DNA of 64,000 bases from Dysgonomonas sp. 25. GTDB lineage: Bacteria > Bacteroidota > Bacteroidia > Bacteroidales > Dysgonomonadaceae. A program made the translations under genes and the position numbers. The notes beneath the pieces are model-generated. The model saw only the letters and a list, made by a program, of their open reading frames with translations. It had not been told where the DNA came from and ran no database searches. The DNA is taken from assembly GCF_010501075.1 (NCBI RefSeq), contig NZ_QVMN01000002.1, forward strand, positions 310,001 through 374,000. The letters run 5' to 3'. Below, piece after piece: positions 35,917 through 45,840 of this stretch. Within the stretch, counting starts at the first letter, position 1; each line of letters starts with the position of its first letter.

Positions 35917-37062
35917 TTATTGTATTTTTTTCGAGTATGCCCGCCTTGTTTTGTGGTGTTCGGCTTCGAATCCGTCCCAGAGAGAAACCATTTTGTTGTT
36001 TTGTTCCAACTCGGGATTCGTTTCGACGAAACGGAATCCGTTCCGGTAGGCTGATGGTATGAAGTCGTTGAATATCATGGCATTCACACCCTTTCCCTGA
36101 TATTCGGGCGCAATACCTATCAGCATGAGGTCGGCTATTTTGTTCGACTTGCCTTTCATGTCTTTGAGCAGAGAAGTCCATCCGAACGGAAGAAGTTTTC
36201 CGCGGGACTTAATCAACGCTTTCGACAGGTTAGGCACTGATATGCCGAAGCCCACAGCCTCGTTTGTATCTTCTTTTATGACCATCGATACCAAGTCCCA
36301 GCGCAAAAGCGGTACATACATATCTATGTAATAATCGATCTGACGGGTCGTAAGCGGCGAAAAACCGAATAATGGCTTATAGGCTTTGTTCAACAATTCG
36401 AAAAGGTTATGTGCATTGGTACTGCCCATTTCTTTGTAATTCTTGAATTTCAACATTTTCAGCCCATATCTTTCGGCCACCATCTTCGAAATCCGTTTAT
36501 GTCTTTCCGGTGTATCCTCCGGAACAGGTATGTAAAATTCTTTCCAGTCGACTTCTTTTTCGAATCCAAGTCTTTCGATATGTTCTTTGTAGTATGGATA
36601 GCTATAGGTGGTCGACATGGTAGATACACGGTCGTAGCCGTGGATAAGCAACCCTTCGTGGTCGAGGTCGCAAAAACCCAATGGCCCCATAATCCTGTCC
36701 ATACCTTTCTCTTTGAGCCATTTTTCGGCAGTGGCAAAGAGTGTGTCGGCTACTTCTGCGTCATCGATGAAATCGACAAAACCGAAGCGACCGTTTTTCT
36801 GACCCCAGGTTCTGTTTACATTGTGATTGATTATAGCAGCTATACGTCCGACAATTTTATTGTCCCGATATGCCAGGAATATTTGCATTTCGCAGAAATC
36901 GAAAGCCGGATTTTTCTTCGGATTCAATGTCCCTAATGCATCTATTGTCAATGACGGCACATAGTATGGGCAATCTTTATATAGCGTATCGACAGGAAAT
37001 CGCACAAAATCCTTCATCAAGGCTTTATTGTCCGGATTTACTTCTTTTATGGTTATAGCCAT
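35917..37062 (-). CDS. GNAT-like N-acetyltransferase family protein (uncharacterised)
   Basis: A 381-residue soluble protein conserved in Bacteroidetes as I recall it, usually named only N-acetyltransferase-like. The first 170 residues include YRDNKIVGRIAAI and the last third has DLMLIGIAPEYQGKGVNAM, the acetyl-CoA binding R/Q-x-x-G-x-G/A type motif (QGKGV). Substrate unknown. It lies 33 bp before parE on the same strand and may share its transcript. Confidence 0.72.
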   Translation of the reverse strand: MAITIKEVNPDNKALMKDFVRFPVDTLYKDCPYYVPSLTIDALGTLNPKKNPAFDFCEMQIFLAYRDNKIVGRIAAIINHNVNRTWGQKNGRFGFVDFIDDAEVADTLFATAEKWLKEKGMDRIMGPLGFCDLDHEGLLIHGYDRVSTMSTTYSYPYYKEHIERLGFEKEVDWKEFYIPVPEDTPERHKRISKMVAERYGLKMLKFKNYKEMGSTNAHNLFELLNKAYKPLFGFSPLTTRQIDYYIDMYVPLLRWDLVSMVIKEDTNEAVGFGISVPNLSKALIKSRGKLLPFGWTSLLKDMKGKSNKIADLMLIGIAPEYQGKGVNAMIFNDFIPSAYRNGFRFVETNPELEQNNKMVSLWDGFEAEHHKTRRAYSKKIQ

Positions 37063-37203
37063 ATTTTCATATAATCTTTTAAGCTCGGTAATCAGCTAAT
37101 ATTGTATGCGATATCAAAGTAAAGACGTCTCCTTCATAACTTTTGAATGCAATATTAGTCTTGTTACTTCTCTTATCTTTTCCTCTGTTATTTTTTCAAC
37201 TGA

Positions 37204-37211
37204 CAAAGATA
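37204..37211 (-). promoter_or_regulatory. -7-like element upstream of the GNAT-like gene
   Basis: Minus strand TATCTTTG fits the consensus; the leader would be about 135 nt. Confidence 0.3.
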
Positions 37212-37242
37212 CGTCTTTTTCTTTTTAAATCTTTCAAATTCT

Positions 37243-37800
37243 TCATCCTATTATCCCTTTTTCGGTAATAATATAATTCATCTTAACGTCCCATGCGGAA
37301 TTCGGTATGGAATCAAATAATTGAAAGCCAAAACATAATCCTACTTTCGGAGCTGTTGTTTCCGGCAGAAAACGATCGTAATATCCTTTTCCGTATCCTA
37401 AACGATTCATTTTTTTATCGAAAGCTACTCCCGGGACGATAATCAAATCTATGCCCGAAATATCAGATATGTTTTCCCCTTCGGGCTCCCAGATACCATA
37501 GGCCGATTTCGTCATAACGCTATCGGATGTATATTTCCGCAGGAACATGGTGTTTTTGTCTGTTACAGGCAGGTAAAATTCTTTTTTATCGATCCACTTT
37601 TTAATGAAACCGGACGTTGCTACTTCCTTAGGCATATTATTATATATAAATATCCGGGAGGCGCTTACAAAAGGTTCGAATACCTCGAGACGGGAAATAA
37701 TGTTTCCCGATAATTCCAACAGGCAAGCATCGGTATAGCCTTCTTTCAGTTTCGATATTTTTTTCCTTAATTGTTGCTTTTCAGCGGCTATGTTTTCCAT
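37243..37800 (-). CDS. 5-formyltetrahydrofolate cyclo-ligase
   Basis: A 185-residue protein with the family features KKEFYLPVTD, IDLIIVPGVAFDKKMNRLGYG and the ATP-binding GKGYYDRFL (about 136-144), near the usual 180-200 residues. It converts 5-formyl-THF to methenyl-THF using ATP. Same strand as the S41 protease and deaminase genes upstream, 52 bp after the protease gene. Confidence 0.94.
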   Translation of the reverse strand: MENIAAEKQQLRKKISKLKEGYTDACLLELSGNIISRLEVFEPFVSASRIFIYNNMPKEVATSGFIKKWIDKKEFYLPVTDKNTMFLRKYTSDSVMTKSAYGIWEPEGENISDISGIDLIIVPGVAFDKKMNRLGYGKGYYDRFLPETTAPKVGLCFGFQLFDSIPNSAWDVKMNYIITEKGIIG

Positions 37801-37852
37801 TATAAAAGACGAAAACGCTACGATGATATCATCATAACGTTTTTAATATATT

Positions 37853-39493
37853 TTATTTATAACTGCTGTTTCTGATACTTTCGGTTGTCGCTTTTCCCTC
37901 CTTTATCAGGTTCAATGCCTTATTGATTAAAACATCGTCGCGCTGGAAGACAGGATAAAAAGCCTTTTCGCCATATGTATTTCGCAGGATAAGGGCTTCG
38001 ATCTGTGTCTGAAGCAAAACCTTCGATTCGGCTATTAACTTAGGACGGCGGTATATCCCCTTTTCGTGTGCATAATCAGCCAGCTCGGCGGCCAACGGTT
38101 GCGTCGCTAAGAAGCCGGCAGCTTCCTGCCACGTTTTGAATGTTTTCATTTTCTCGCGATTTTTTTCGCAATAGATGAATGTAAATTCCCGCAATACGCC
38201 CGAATTGACGATTTTTATATAATAAGAGTTTTGCCCGGTTGTATCCCTCGGTACAAAAACATCGGGCATGATGCCTTCGTCACCGTAAACAGGACGATTG
38301 CCATATACGGTATGGAATAGCGGAAGGTTATCTATCTTGATGCTATCCTGGCTATCGAACTCGCCACGCATGAAGCGGTTTATCAAATCCTGATTGTATG
38401 CATCGTTGTTGCCTATCTCATAATTCTTCTGCACGCATCGCCCCGAAGGAGTGTGGTAGCGGGCTATCGTAAGGCGCATTTCCGACCCATCCTTGAAGCG
38501 GAATGGCTGCTGTACTAATCCTTTGCCGAACGATCGGCGGCCGACAATCAACGCGCGGTCGTTGTCCTGCATCGCTCCCGAAAAGACTTCGCTGGCCGAG
38601 GCACTGGCTTCGTCCAATAAAACAACCAACTGATCACCTTTGCATGTTCCGCGTCCGTCAGCATATACATCCTTTCGCTTATATGCGCGTCCTTCGGTGT
38701 AATATATCAGTTCGTCAGCACTCAGAAATTCGTTGGCTAACTGGCGCGGAGCGTCCAGATAACCGCCTCCGTTTTGTTGCAGGTCGATAATAAATGCCTT
38801 GCATCCTTGCATTTTAAGCTCGGCAGCAGCATTTATAAATTCGTTATAGGTCGTACTGCCAAATTGACTAATCTTGATATAGGCCACATTGTCAGCCAAC
38901 TTGTAAGCGGCATTTACACTTTCCACCGGAACATCAGCCCGCGTGACATTCACCGAGAATTCCTGACCGTCCCGTTTCAGGCCTAACTTAACAGTACTGC
39001 CTGTCACCCCGCGAAGGGTTTTGAGGACGCGCTGGTTTGTTAGCTTCGTTCCGGCAAAGAGCGAATCGTTGACCGTCACGATGCGGTCGCCCGGAAGGAT
39101 TCCTACCGCTTCCGACGGGCCGTTTGGAATGATGCGTATGACAGCTACGGTGTCTTCGTAAATAATAAATTCGACGCCGATACCGCTGAAATGCCCGTTG
39201 AGCATATCGCCTGAACGCTGTATTTCTTCGGCTGTGATGTAGGATGAATGGGGGTCGAGACCCGAAAGGATAGTCGGGATAGCCCGTTCTATCAATCCGT
39301 CAACGTTTACCGTATCAACATATGCCTTGTCTATATAATGGAATATTTCGTCTATCTTGTTTTCTTCGCCTAACAGTTGACTCTTTGGCTTAGTAGTCCT
39401 CAATAGCATAGGGGCAAAAATGTATCCGATGAATATGCCTGCTGCTATGCCCAACGCTATCCAAAGTGGTAACCAAAGATTTGTTTTTTTCAT
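37853..39493 (-). CDS. S41 family carboxyl-terminal protease
   Basis: A 546-residue protein with an N-terminal membrane anchor or signal (about 7-27), an N-terminal helical region, a PDZ domain (about 90-175, GILPGDRIVTVNDS) and an S41 peptidase domain (about 190-370). The Ser/Lys dyad is visible as Ser in DEASASASE (about 297) and Lys in FGKGLVQ (about 321). A roughly 150-residue C-terminal helical tail follows. It degrades or matures envelope proteins. Confidence 0.93.
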   Translation of the reverse strand: MKKTNLWLPLWIALGIAAGIFIGYIFAPMLLRTTKPKSQLLGEENKIDEIFHYIDKAYVDTVNVDGLIERAIPTILSGLDPHSSYITAEEIQRSGDMLNGHFSGIGVEFIIYEDTVAVIRIIPNGPSEAVGILPGDRIVTVNDSLFAGTKLTNQRVLKTLRGVTGSTVKLGLKRDGQEFSVNVTRADVPVESVNAAYKLADNVAYIKISQFGSTTYNEFINAAAELKMQGCKAFIIDLQQNGGGYLDAPRQLANEFLSADELIYYTEGRAYKRKDVYADGRGTCKGDQLVVLLDEASASASEVFSGAMQDNDRALIVGRRSFGKGLVQQPFRFKDGSEMRLTIARYHTPSGRCVQKNYEIGNNDAYNQDLINRFMRGEFDSQDSIKIDNLPLFHTVYGNRPVYGDEGIMPDVFVPRDTTGQNSYYIKIVNSGVLREFTFIYCEKNREKMKTFKTWQEAAGFLATQPLAAELADYAHEKGIYRRPKLIAESKVLLQTQIEALILRNTYGEKAFYPVFQRDDVLINKALNLIKEGKATTESIRNSSYK

Positions 39494-39516
39494 ATTGTGA
39501 TGTTTTCAGGCGAATA

Positions 39517-39951
39517 TTATTCGTCCTTATCTAAGTTTAAAAATACGGTTTCGATTCCTGCTTTTTCGAGGAGGTTGCACCCGTCTGTCCGGCGATATAG
39601 CTGATTATATACAACCCGTTTGATGCCTGCCTGAATAATCAGTTTGGCACATTCGATGCAAGGCGATGCCGTCACATATAGTGTTGCCCCCATGCTGCTG
39701 TTGTGCGAGCAGGCAACCTTGGTTATAGCATTTGCTTCGGCATGTAGTACGTATGGTTTCGTCTCGCCCTCTTCGTTTTCGCAATTATTTTCGAAGCCCG
39801 ACGGCGTACCATTGTACCCGTCCGATATTATCATTTTATCTTTAACAATCAAAGCCCCTACCTGACGTCTTTTGCAATAGGAATTTTCGGCCCATATAAG
39901 TGCCATTCTCATATAACGCTCGTCGAGTAGTCGTTGTTTTTCTTTCTTCAT
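39517..39951 (-). CDS. dCMP deaminase family protein (ComEB-like)
   Basis: A 144-residue cytidine/deoxycytidylate deaminase fold protein. Zinc ligands and proton shuttle: HAEANAI and SPCIECAK. The frame is open to 39996, but a -7 element (TACATTTG, minus strand 39991-39984) lies inside that extension, so MKKEKQRLLDERYM at 39951 is the likely start. It deaminates dCMP to dUMP for thymidylate synthesis in related enzymes. It precedes the S41 protease gene by 23 bp. Confidence 0.9.
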   Translation of the reverse strand: MKKEKQRLLDERYMRMALIWAENSYCKRRQVGALIVKDKMIISDGYNGTPSGFENNCENEEGETKPYVLHAEANAITKVACSHNSSMGATLYVTASPCIECAKLIIQAGIKRVVYNQLYRRTDGCNLLEKAGIETVFLNLDKDE

Positions 39952-39983
39952 ACTTTTATCAATGAGTTCAGTAACAAATATCA

Positions 39984-39991
39984 CAAATGTA
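39984..39991 (-). promoter_or_regulatory. -7 promoter element of the dCMP deaminase gene
   Basis: Minus strand TACATTTG fits TAnnTTTG and decides the start codon of that gene. Confidence 0.5.
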
Positions 39992-40030
39992 CGCAAAAAA
40001 CAGTAAACCGCAAGGCATATATTGTTTCGT

Positions 40031-40067
40031 AAAAAAAGAAACAGCCTCTGAGTGTAAACAGAGACTG
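40031..40067 (-). terminator. Rho-independent terminator of pfkA
   Basis: On the minus strand CAGTCTCTG pairs with CAGAGGCTG (arms 40059-40067 and 40042-40050) and is followed by TTTCTTTTTTT. Confidence 0.8.
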
Positions 40068-40099
40068 CCTTAGATTTTAATATTACAATATATCACTTT

Positions 40100-41080
40100 C
40101 TAAATAGATAGTATTTTCAATACATTCAGCAGTTCGTCAGATATTTGCTTGTTCTTCTTGATAGCTTTCGAGAATGGCACATAGACGATTTTATCGTCCT
40201 GAACGCCAATCATAACATTCCGTTGGTCATCTTTCAACGCTTCTATGGCTGCTGCCCCCATGCGGCTGGCAAGAATCCTGTCGCTTGCCGTAGGCGATCC
40301 TCCGCGTTGCACGTGCCCTAAGATGGATACACGGCAATCGTATTCGGGGAAGTCGCGCTTGATGCGGTCGGCAATGCCCATAGCTCCGCCCGTGATGTCG
40401 CCTTCGGTGACGAGTACGAGGCTACTGTTTTTGCTTTTGCGGAAGCCGTTCGAAATTAATTCGCCCAATTGGTCTTCTTCCTCTATCCGTTCGGGGATGA
40501 TTGCCGCTTCTGCTCCCGATGCGATAGCACCATTGAGGCAAAGGAATCCGCATTCGCGTCCCATAACCTCGATAATGAACAGGCGTTCGTGCGAACTGGC
40601 TGTGTCGCGGATTTTGTCTACTGCCTCCATAATGGTGTTGAGGGCAGTATCGTAACCGATGGTGAAATCCGTTCCCATCAGGTCGTTATCGATTGTTCCC
40701 GGCAATCCTACTATAGGGAAATTATATTCTTGAGCAAAGATACGCGCTCCCGTAAGCGAACCATCTCCACCGATAACGATTAATGCCTCGATGCCTTCGC
40801 GTTGAAGGGCTTCGTATGCTATTTTTCGTCCTTCTACGGTGGTGAATTCCTTACAGCGTGCTGTTTTGAGGATAGTACCCCCTTGCTGGATAATGTTACT
40901 TACCGAGTTCGATTTAAACGGAATTATTTCGTCGAAGATAAGTCCCCGATAGCCCCGCAAAATACCTTTTACTTCTATTCCGTTGAATATAGCTGCACGG
41001 GTTACGGCTCTGATAGCCGCATTCATGCCCGGAGCATCGCCCCCCGATGTCAATATACCAATACACTTAATTCGCGACAT
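40100..41080 (-). CDS. pfkA: ATP-dependent 6-phosphofructokinase
   Basis: A 326-residue PfkA. Motifs: [15 protein letters not shown] near the N-terminus, GGDGSLTGA, the catalytic GTIDND with Asp, MGRECGFL, and [15 protein letters not shown] with Gly (not Asp) after GGD favours ATP over pyrophosphate as the phosphoryl donor. It catalyses the committed step of glycolysis. Own promoter (41119-41126) and terminator. Confidence 0.96.
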   Translation of the reverse strand: MSRIKCIGILTSGGDAPGMNAAIRAVTRAAIFNGIEVKGILRGYRGLIFDEIIPFKSNSVSNIIQQGGTILKTARCKEFTTVEGRKIAYEALQREGIEALIVIGGDGSLTGARIFAQEYNFPIVGLPGTIDNDLMGTDFTIGYDTALNTIMEAVDKIRDTASSHERLFIIEVMGRECGFLCLNGAIASGAEAAIIPERIEEEDQLGELISNGFRKSKNSSLVLVTEGDITGGAMGIADRIKRDFPEYDCRVSILGHVQRGGSPTASDRILASRMGAAAIEALKDDQRNVMIGVQDDKIVYVPFSKAIKKNKQISDELLNVLKILSI

Positions 41081-41118
41081 AATCTATAGCTTAGTTAAAT
41101 CCTTATTTAATACCACTG

Positions 41119-41126
41119 CAAAGGTA
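41119..41126 (-). promoter_or_regulatory. -7 promoter element of pfkA
   Basis: Minus strand TACCTTTG fits TAnnTTTG, 38 bp before the start codon. Confidence 0.55.
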
Positions 41127-41317
41127 AAAAATAAAATGACAATAATCGGATGAATGAAATTACAAAATTCTTTAAAAAGAAGTTGGTTAATTGACTTTTA
41201 TTCTCGTATCGGTTGCCGATGATGGTAGGTTGTGCAATGAGAAAGATTAGATAACTAAAACTATTGAAAAATACGATTGTTTTATATATGTTTGTTGATT
41301 ATAAAATATAGCTAATT

Positions 41318-42811
41318 ATGTACGATAGCGAAAAGCGAGCATTTATTGCGATAAATTCAGAAAAAGAAGTGTGTCTTATCCCCAAAATGGCGAACCGTCA
41401 TGGACTGATAACGGGGGCTACGGGAACGGGAAAAACCGTTACTTTGCAGAATCTGGCAGAAACATTCAGCGCGATGGGCGTGCCTGTATTCGCTGCCGAT
41501 GTCAAAGGCGACTTGTCGGGTGTGGCTGCGATAGGAGGAAATAAGGAGAGTGTAACAAAGCGTGTCGATTCTTATCAACTGAAAGACAAAGGCTTCGCCT
41601 TTCAGGCTTTTCCTGTGCAATTCTGGGATGTGTATGGCGAGCAGGGAGCTCCTGTGCGGGCTACCATATCGGATATGGGGCCGCTGCTGTTGAGCCGCTT
41701 GTTGCTGCTGAATGATACGCAGACAGCCGTTTTGACGATTATCTTCAAGATGGCAGCCGATAATGGCTGGGACTTGATAGATATAAAAGATTTGAAAAAG
41801 ATAGTCGAATATGTATCGAGGAATACGAAGCAGTTTATCTCGACGTATGGCAATGTATCCACAGCCAGCTTAGGCGCTATTCAGCGCGGACTGGTGGGTA
41901 TGGAACATGACGGTGTAGACTTGTTCTTTGGCGAACCCGATTTGAATATCGACGACCTGATACAGACAAATGGTGAAAAGGGAGTGATTAATATTCTGGC
42001 AGCCGATAAGCTGATGAATAATCCGCGTGTGTATGCGACTTTCCTCCTTTGGCTGATGAATAAACTATATACTACCCTGCCCGAAGTGGGCGATATGGAT
42101 AAACCGAAACTGGTTTTCTTTTTCGACGAAGCTCACTTGCTATTCAACGATGCGCCCAAAGTATTGTTGGAGAAAGTAGAGCAGGTTATCCGCCTGATAC
42201 GCTCCAAGGGAGTAGGTATTTATTTTATATCACAATCGCCCGCCGATATCCCCGATTCCGTTTTGGGGCAATTGGGTAACCGTATTCAGCACGCTTTGCG
42301 CGCCTATACGCCCAAAGACCAGAAAGCGGTGAAGGTGGCAGCCCAGTCGTTCCGTGCCAATCCTGACTTCGATACGGAGAAAGTAATATCCGAACTGGCT
42401 ACGGGTGAGGCTTTGGTTTCGTTCCTTGACGAAAAAGGCGCTCCGCAGGTAGTGGAAAGGGCATTCATTCTTCCGCCCGAAGGTCAAATCGGGCCATTGG
42501 ATGCGGATGTGCGTAAGAAGATGGTGGAGGGTTCTTTATTATATCGCCATTATGCCGAACTTCAGGATAGGCAGTCGGCATACGAAATATTGGACGAGAA
42601 GATGCAAAATACCCCCTCCGATAAGGAATTGAAAGAAAAGGCCAAAGAAGACGCCAAAGCTCAGAAGGAACAGCAAAAAGCTGCTGCCGCACAGGAAAAA
42701 GAACGGAAGAAAGAGGCTAAAGAGCAGCGTAAATTCTGGCGCGACGTAACGAAGAACGTTATCAGCCCGTTGGCGCGGAATGTGATAAATGCCTTGTTCA
42801 AGAAGAAATAA
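41318..42811 (+). CDS. HerA-like ATPase (DUF853 type)
   Basis: A 497-residue P-loop ATPase. Walker A is [13 protein letters not shown] (about 32-44) and Walker [14 protein letters not shown] (about 263-275); [15 protein letters not shown] is a sensor-like segment. The C-terminal 70 residues are a charged [19 protein letters not shown] coiled tail. It belongs to the HerA/FtsK superfamily group annotated as DUF853; its role, perhaps DNA translocation or an unknown transport, is not established. Single gene, plus strand, before an RlmI-like methyltransferase. Confidence 0.88.
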   Translation: MYDSEKRAFIAINSEKEVCLIPKMANRHGLITGATGTGKTVTLQNLAETFSAMGVPVFAADVKGDLSGVAAIGGNKESVTKRVDSYQLKDKGFAFQAFPVQFWDVYGEQGAPVRATISDMGPLLLSRLLLLNDTQTAVLTIIFKMAADNGWDLIDIKDLKKIVEYVSRNTKQFISTYGNVSTASLGAIQRGLVGMEHDGVDLFFGEPDLNIDDLIQTNGEKGVINILAADKLMNNPRVYATFLLWLMNKLYTTLPEVGDMDKPKLVFFFDEAHLLFNDAPKVLLEKVEQVIRLIRSKGVGIYFISQSPADIPDSVLGQLGNRIQHALRAYTPKDQKAVKVAAQSFRANPDFDTEKVISELATGEALVSFLDEKGAPQVVERAFILPPEGQIGPLDADVRKKMVEGSLLYRHYAELQDRQSAYEILDEKMQNTPSDKELKEKAKEDAKAQKEQQKAAAAQEKERKKEAKEQRKFWRDVTKNVISPLARNVINALFKKK

Positions 42812-42825
42812 AACAATTTGTTTCG

Positions 42826-42853
42826 TTTGGTTGAGGAATATAGGTTAAATTTG
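42826..42853 (+). promoter_or_regulatory. Promoter of the methyltransferase gene
   Basis: TTTG at 42826-42829 and TAAATTTG at 42846-42853, 16 bp apart. The element covers a GTG at 42853, which argues for ATG 42880 as the start. Confidence 0.6.
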
Positions 42854-42879
42854 TGCCGAAAATAAACCGACAGAAATAT

Positions 42880-43776
42880 ATGCAACTCCTCCATCCTACC
42901 CATTTCTCCGATTACGAACTGATTGATTCGGGCGAATACGAAAAACTCGAACGTTTTGGTAAATATATCCTTCGCCGTCCCGAACCGCAGGCCGTTTGGC
43001 GCAAATTCTTATCCGAACAGGAATGGGAAAAGCTGGCCGATGCTTCTTTTATCCGAGCCAAAGGGAAAACGTCGCAGGATGGCAACGACAGGGGAGAGTG
43101 GACGCAAAAGAAAGGGATGCCCGACCAATGGTTTGTCCGTTACGAATATAAAGGTATGAAGCTGCAATTCCGCCTCGGGCTGACCTCATTCAAGCATGTA
43201 GGCATATTCCCCGAGCAGGCAGCTAATTGGAATTTTATATATGACACCTTATCGGAATTGAAGGTCGAAGAGCCGAAGGTGTTGAATCTCTTTGCCTATA
43301 CGGGTGGCGCTTCGCTGGCTGCCAAAAGTGCCGGAGCGGATGTGACGCATGTCGATTCGGTGAAGCAGGTAATAACATGGTCGCGCGAGAATATGGAAGC
43401 TTCGGGGTTGGATAATATCCGCTGGATTGTGGAGGATGCCCTCAAATTCTGCCGTCGCGAGGTGAAACGCGGAAAGAAATATAACGGTATCATTCTCGAC
43501 CCTCCTGCCTATGGACGCGGGCCTGACGGCGAAAAATGGATATTGGAAGAAAACATTGCCGAAATCATGCAATTATGCAGCGACCTGTTGGAGGATAATA
43601 ATGCATTTCTTATTCTGAACCTGTATTCTATGGGCTTCTCGGCTGTTATAGCCAACAACCTGATAAAAGATTATTTCCCTGACGTGCGAAACGGCGAGTT
43701 CGGCGAACTGGTTATCCCGGAAAAATCGGGAAAAGAGCTGCCGCTCAGTATATTTGCCCGTTTTGTCAGAAAATAA
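42880..43776 (+). CDS. Class I SAM-dependent methyltransferase (RlmI/RlmK-like)
   Basis: A 298-residue protein when started at ATG 42880 (MQLLHPTHFSDYEL). It has a small N-terminal domain and a Rossmann methyltransferase domain (about 110-298) with LNLFAYTGGASLAA as motif I, THVDSVKQV as motif II and DPPAYGRGPDGEKW (about 207-220) as motif IV. This DPPAYG form is typical of the RlmI/RlmL group that methylates 23S rRNA cytosine or guanine. The exact target base cannot be named. Confidence 0.87.
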   Translation: MQLLHPTHFSDYELIDSGEYEKLERFGKYILRRPEPQAVWRKFLSEQEWEKLADASFIRAKGKTSQDGNDRGEWTQKKGMPDQWFVRYEYKGMKLQFRLGLTSFKHVGIFPEQAANWNFIYDTLSELKVEEPKVLNLFAYTGGASLAAKSAGADVTHVDSVKQVITWSRENMEASGLDNIRWIVEDALKFCRREVKRGKKYNGIILDPPAYGRGPDGEKWILEENIAEIMQLCSDLLEDNNAFLILNLYSMGFSAVIANNLIKDYFPDVRNGEFGELVIPEKSGKELPLSIFARFVRK

Positions 43777-43812
43777 GCCGGATGCTCTTAACCTCTTTAG
43801 AGACACCCGGCT
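43776..43812. terminator. Hairpin between convergent genes
   Basis: AGCCGG (43776-43781) and CCGGCT (43807-43812) with partial pairing inside form a stem between the methyltransferase and head GIN genes; no T-tract is present, so termination is uncertain. Confidence 0.35.
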
Positions 43813-43837
43813 CACCGAAACGCGGTATGAAAACTTC

Positions 43838-44569
43838 TTAACTCTTAACTCTAAAAATAGTTCCGGAGCCTGCTATTCTTTTATTAATCTCAGGACTACC
43901 TTTGTATTCAACTTTTCCGCTTCCGGCTATTTTTACTTCTAACGATTTCTCGGCATGTACTTTTATGTCTCCGCTTCCGGCTGTGGAACATCTGGCCTCG
44001 TCCGATTTCAATTTAATCATATTTACGCAGCCATTTCCGTTGCTGTTGCACGATATTTTTTTCGTTTCGCCGCCCAAGGCTATCTTGCACGAACCGGCAG
44101 TGTGCACTAAAATAGATTCGTATGTCAGATTGTCTCCGTTGAGAGTGGTTGTTCCGGCCGTTTTTATAGTGAGAGTGTTTGCCACCGACTTCCCTTTTAT
44201 CGTATAATTGACCGAGCCTGACAAATCCAACAATGACAAAGACGAGGAATTCGTATAGATAACATATTTGGTAGGCGCGATATTCTTGCCCGATATTTTC
44301 AACTTGCCGTTTTGCGATTCTACCTCCAGCAACGGAAAAATATTCTCATCTATTTCTATTCGCAGGTAAGGATTAGCATCCTCCTTTTGCTCGTAAACGA
44401 TTGTTGCGCTTCCGCCGAACGAAAATTCCTGATAATCTTTAATCCTGATTTCTTTCTTTACGATATTCCCGTTTCCTTTTGTATTTCCCAGATCGAAAGG
44501 GTTTGCTGCCGATGCTATAGTTGCAAAAGATATTGCCATAGCGAAGATGATGGATGTTAAACGTTTCAT
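43838..44569 (-). CDS. Head GIN domain-containing exported protein (DUF2807)
   Basis: A 243-residue protein with a signal peptide (about 1-21, ending ASAA) and a beta-helical DUF2807 domain built of short strands, for example TIVYEQKEDANPYLRIEID, ELKLKISGKN-like segments and GSGDIKVHAEKSLEVKIAGSG. In Bacteroidetes such proteins are often linked to membrane-stress genes; the function is unknown. Single gene on the minus strand, divergent from the TPR-sigma operon. Confidence 0.88.
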   Translation of the reverse strand: MKRLTSIIFAMAISFATIASAANPFDLGNTKGNGNIVKKEIRIKDYQEFSFGGSATIVYEQKEDANPYLRIEIDENIFPLLEVESQNGKLKISGKNIAPTKYVIYTNSSSLSLLDLSGSVNYTIKGKSVANTLTIKTAGTTTLNGDNLTYESILVHTAGSCKIALGGETKKISCNSNGNGCVNMIKLKSDEARCSTAGSGDIKVHAEKSLEVKIAGSGKVEYKGSPEINKRIAGSGTIFRVKS

Positions 44570-44748
44570 AATTCTAATATTTAAAAGTTATTATTTATCT
44601 TTAATCTCTTCTTCTATAATCTTTGACGAAGACAAAAAGTAAATAGTTACAAAAAAGAATGGTTATTTTGGAAATATTTTAAACCAAGGGCTTGAAACTT
44701 TATCTAAATGGTGTGGAGGTAAAGCGTATATAATTGAAAGTATTTTTA

Positions 44749-44756
44749 TACTTTTG
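44749..44756 (+). promoter_or_regulatory. -7 promoter element of the TPR-sigma operon
   Basis: TACTTTTG fits TAnnTTTG, 32 bp upstream of ATG 44789. Confidence 0.5.
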
Positions 44757-44788
44757 TTGCAGAAAGATTAATCTTATCAAGAATCTGA

Positions 44789-45829
44789 ATGAAGAAAATT
44801 ATATTAAGCTGTCTACTTATATTCATATATTCAGCCACTATATATGCACAGGCTACTTCCGAGAAATTGATTCGCGAAGGGGCGAGTTTGCACGACAGAG
44901 GGAGATATTCGGAAGCCATAGAACGCTATCAGGAAGCGCTCAAGATGAATCCCGAATCCAAATCCGCCCTCTACGAGATGTCGTTGTCATATCTGGGGTT
45001 GAAAAACTACCCGAAAGCAATAGAATACAGTTCGAAGGTGATAGATGTGAATTTCGAGCCATTGCTGCCCGATGCTTACATCGTGAAGAGTACGGCTTTG
45101 GCCCAAACAAATAAGATGGACGAATCCATTCAATTGCTGAACGAGGCATTGGAAAAATGCGGCGATACCTACTTGTTACATTTTAACCTTGGCTTGAGTT
45201 ACTTCAATAAGCGGGACAATAAAATGGCCATCGACCACCTGCAAAAAGCCATTGAAATAGATGCTACCCATGCGAGCGCTTTCCTGATGTATGCCTATGC
45301 CTTGAGCGATTCGGATAAATGGATAAAGAGTATCTATGCCTTTCATTTTTTTCTCCTGCTCGAACCGAATACAGAACGCTCGAAAGAGGCATTTGCCGAG
45401 ATGTACGATTTGCTTTCGGCCGATATCCCAGCCGATTCGCCTAAGATGCAGCCGGAAGACGGTGTCAACCGGCAGTTGATATATCAAAATATCCGGGCTA
45501 AAAGACCTGATGCGGATGATGCCGTAGCGCAATATAAATTTTTCGAAGAAGCTTCCAACCTGATATTTTTCACGGTGGGGCAGTTGCAGAACGACAAGAA
45601 AAGCGGATTGCTTTGGAACTTTTTTGTACCGGTGTATGATGAAATCCTCGAATCGGGCTACTTTGATGTCTACTGCCGCTATGTAAGTGTGGCGCACTTC
45701 CCTGAGTCGCTCCTGTGGTGGGAGAACAACAAGGACAAAGTAGATAATTTTATCGAGTGGTTCGAGAAAGGGCAGGGTGCTTCGGAATCGGAACTTGAAC
45801 TCGGAGAAGAAGAGATTGACGCGGAATAA
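44789..45829 (+). CDS. Exported tetratricopeptide repeat protein
   Basis: A 346-residue protein with a signal peptide (1-20, ending IYAQ) and about four TPR motifs (residues 25-165; for example GRYSEAIERYQEALKMNPES and KMAIDHLQKAIEIDATHASA). The C-terminal 150 residues are not obviously TPR and contain conserved-looking aromatic segments. It precedes an ECF sigma gene by 11 bp, so it probably belongs to the same regulatory operon and may sense or scaffold in the periplasm (inference). Confidence 0.85.
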   Translation: MKKIILSCLLIFIYSATIYAQATSEKLIREGASLHDRGRYSEAIERYQEALKMNPESKSALYEMSLSYLGLKNYPKAIEYSSKVIDVNFEPLLPDAYIVKSTALAQTNKMDESIQLLNEALEKCGDTYLLHFNLGLSYFNKRDNKMAIDHLQKAIEIDATHASAFLMYAYALSDSDKWIKSIYAFHFFLLLEPNTERSKEAFAEMYDLLSADIPADSPKMQPEDGVNRQLIYQNIRAKRPDADDAVAQYKFFEEASNLIFFTVGQLQNDKKSGLLWNFFVPVYDEILESGYFDVYCRYVSVAHFPESLLWWENNKDKVDNFIEWFEKGQGASESELELGEEEIDAE

Positions 45830-45840
45830 ATGAATTATTG

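Noticed and set aside
42853-42879. GTG 42853 as start of the RlmI-like gene
   Set aside because: It is the last base of the -7 element TAAATTTG; the family-like start MQLLHPTHF is at 42880.
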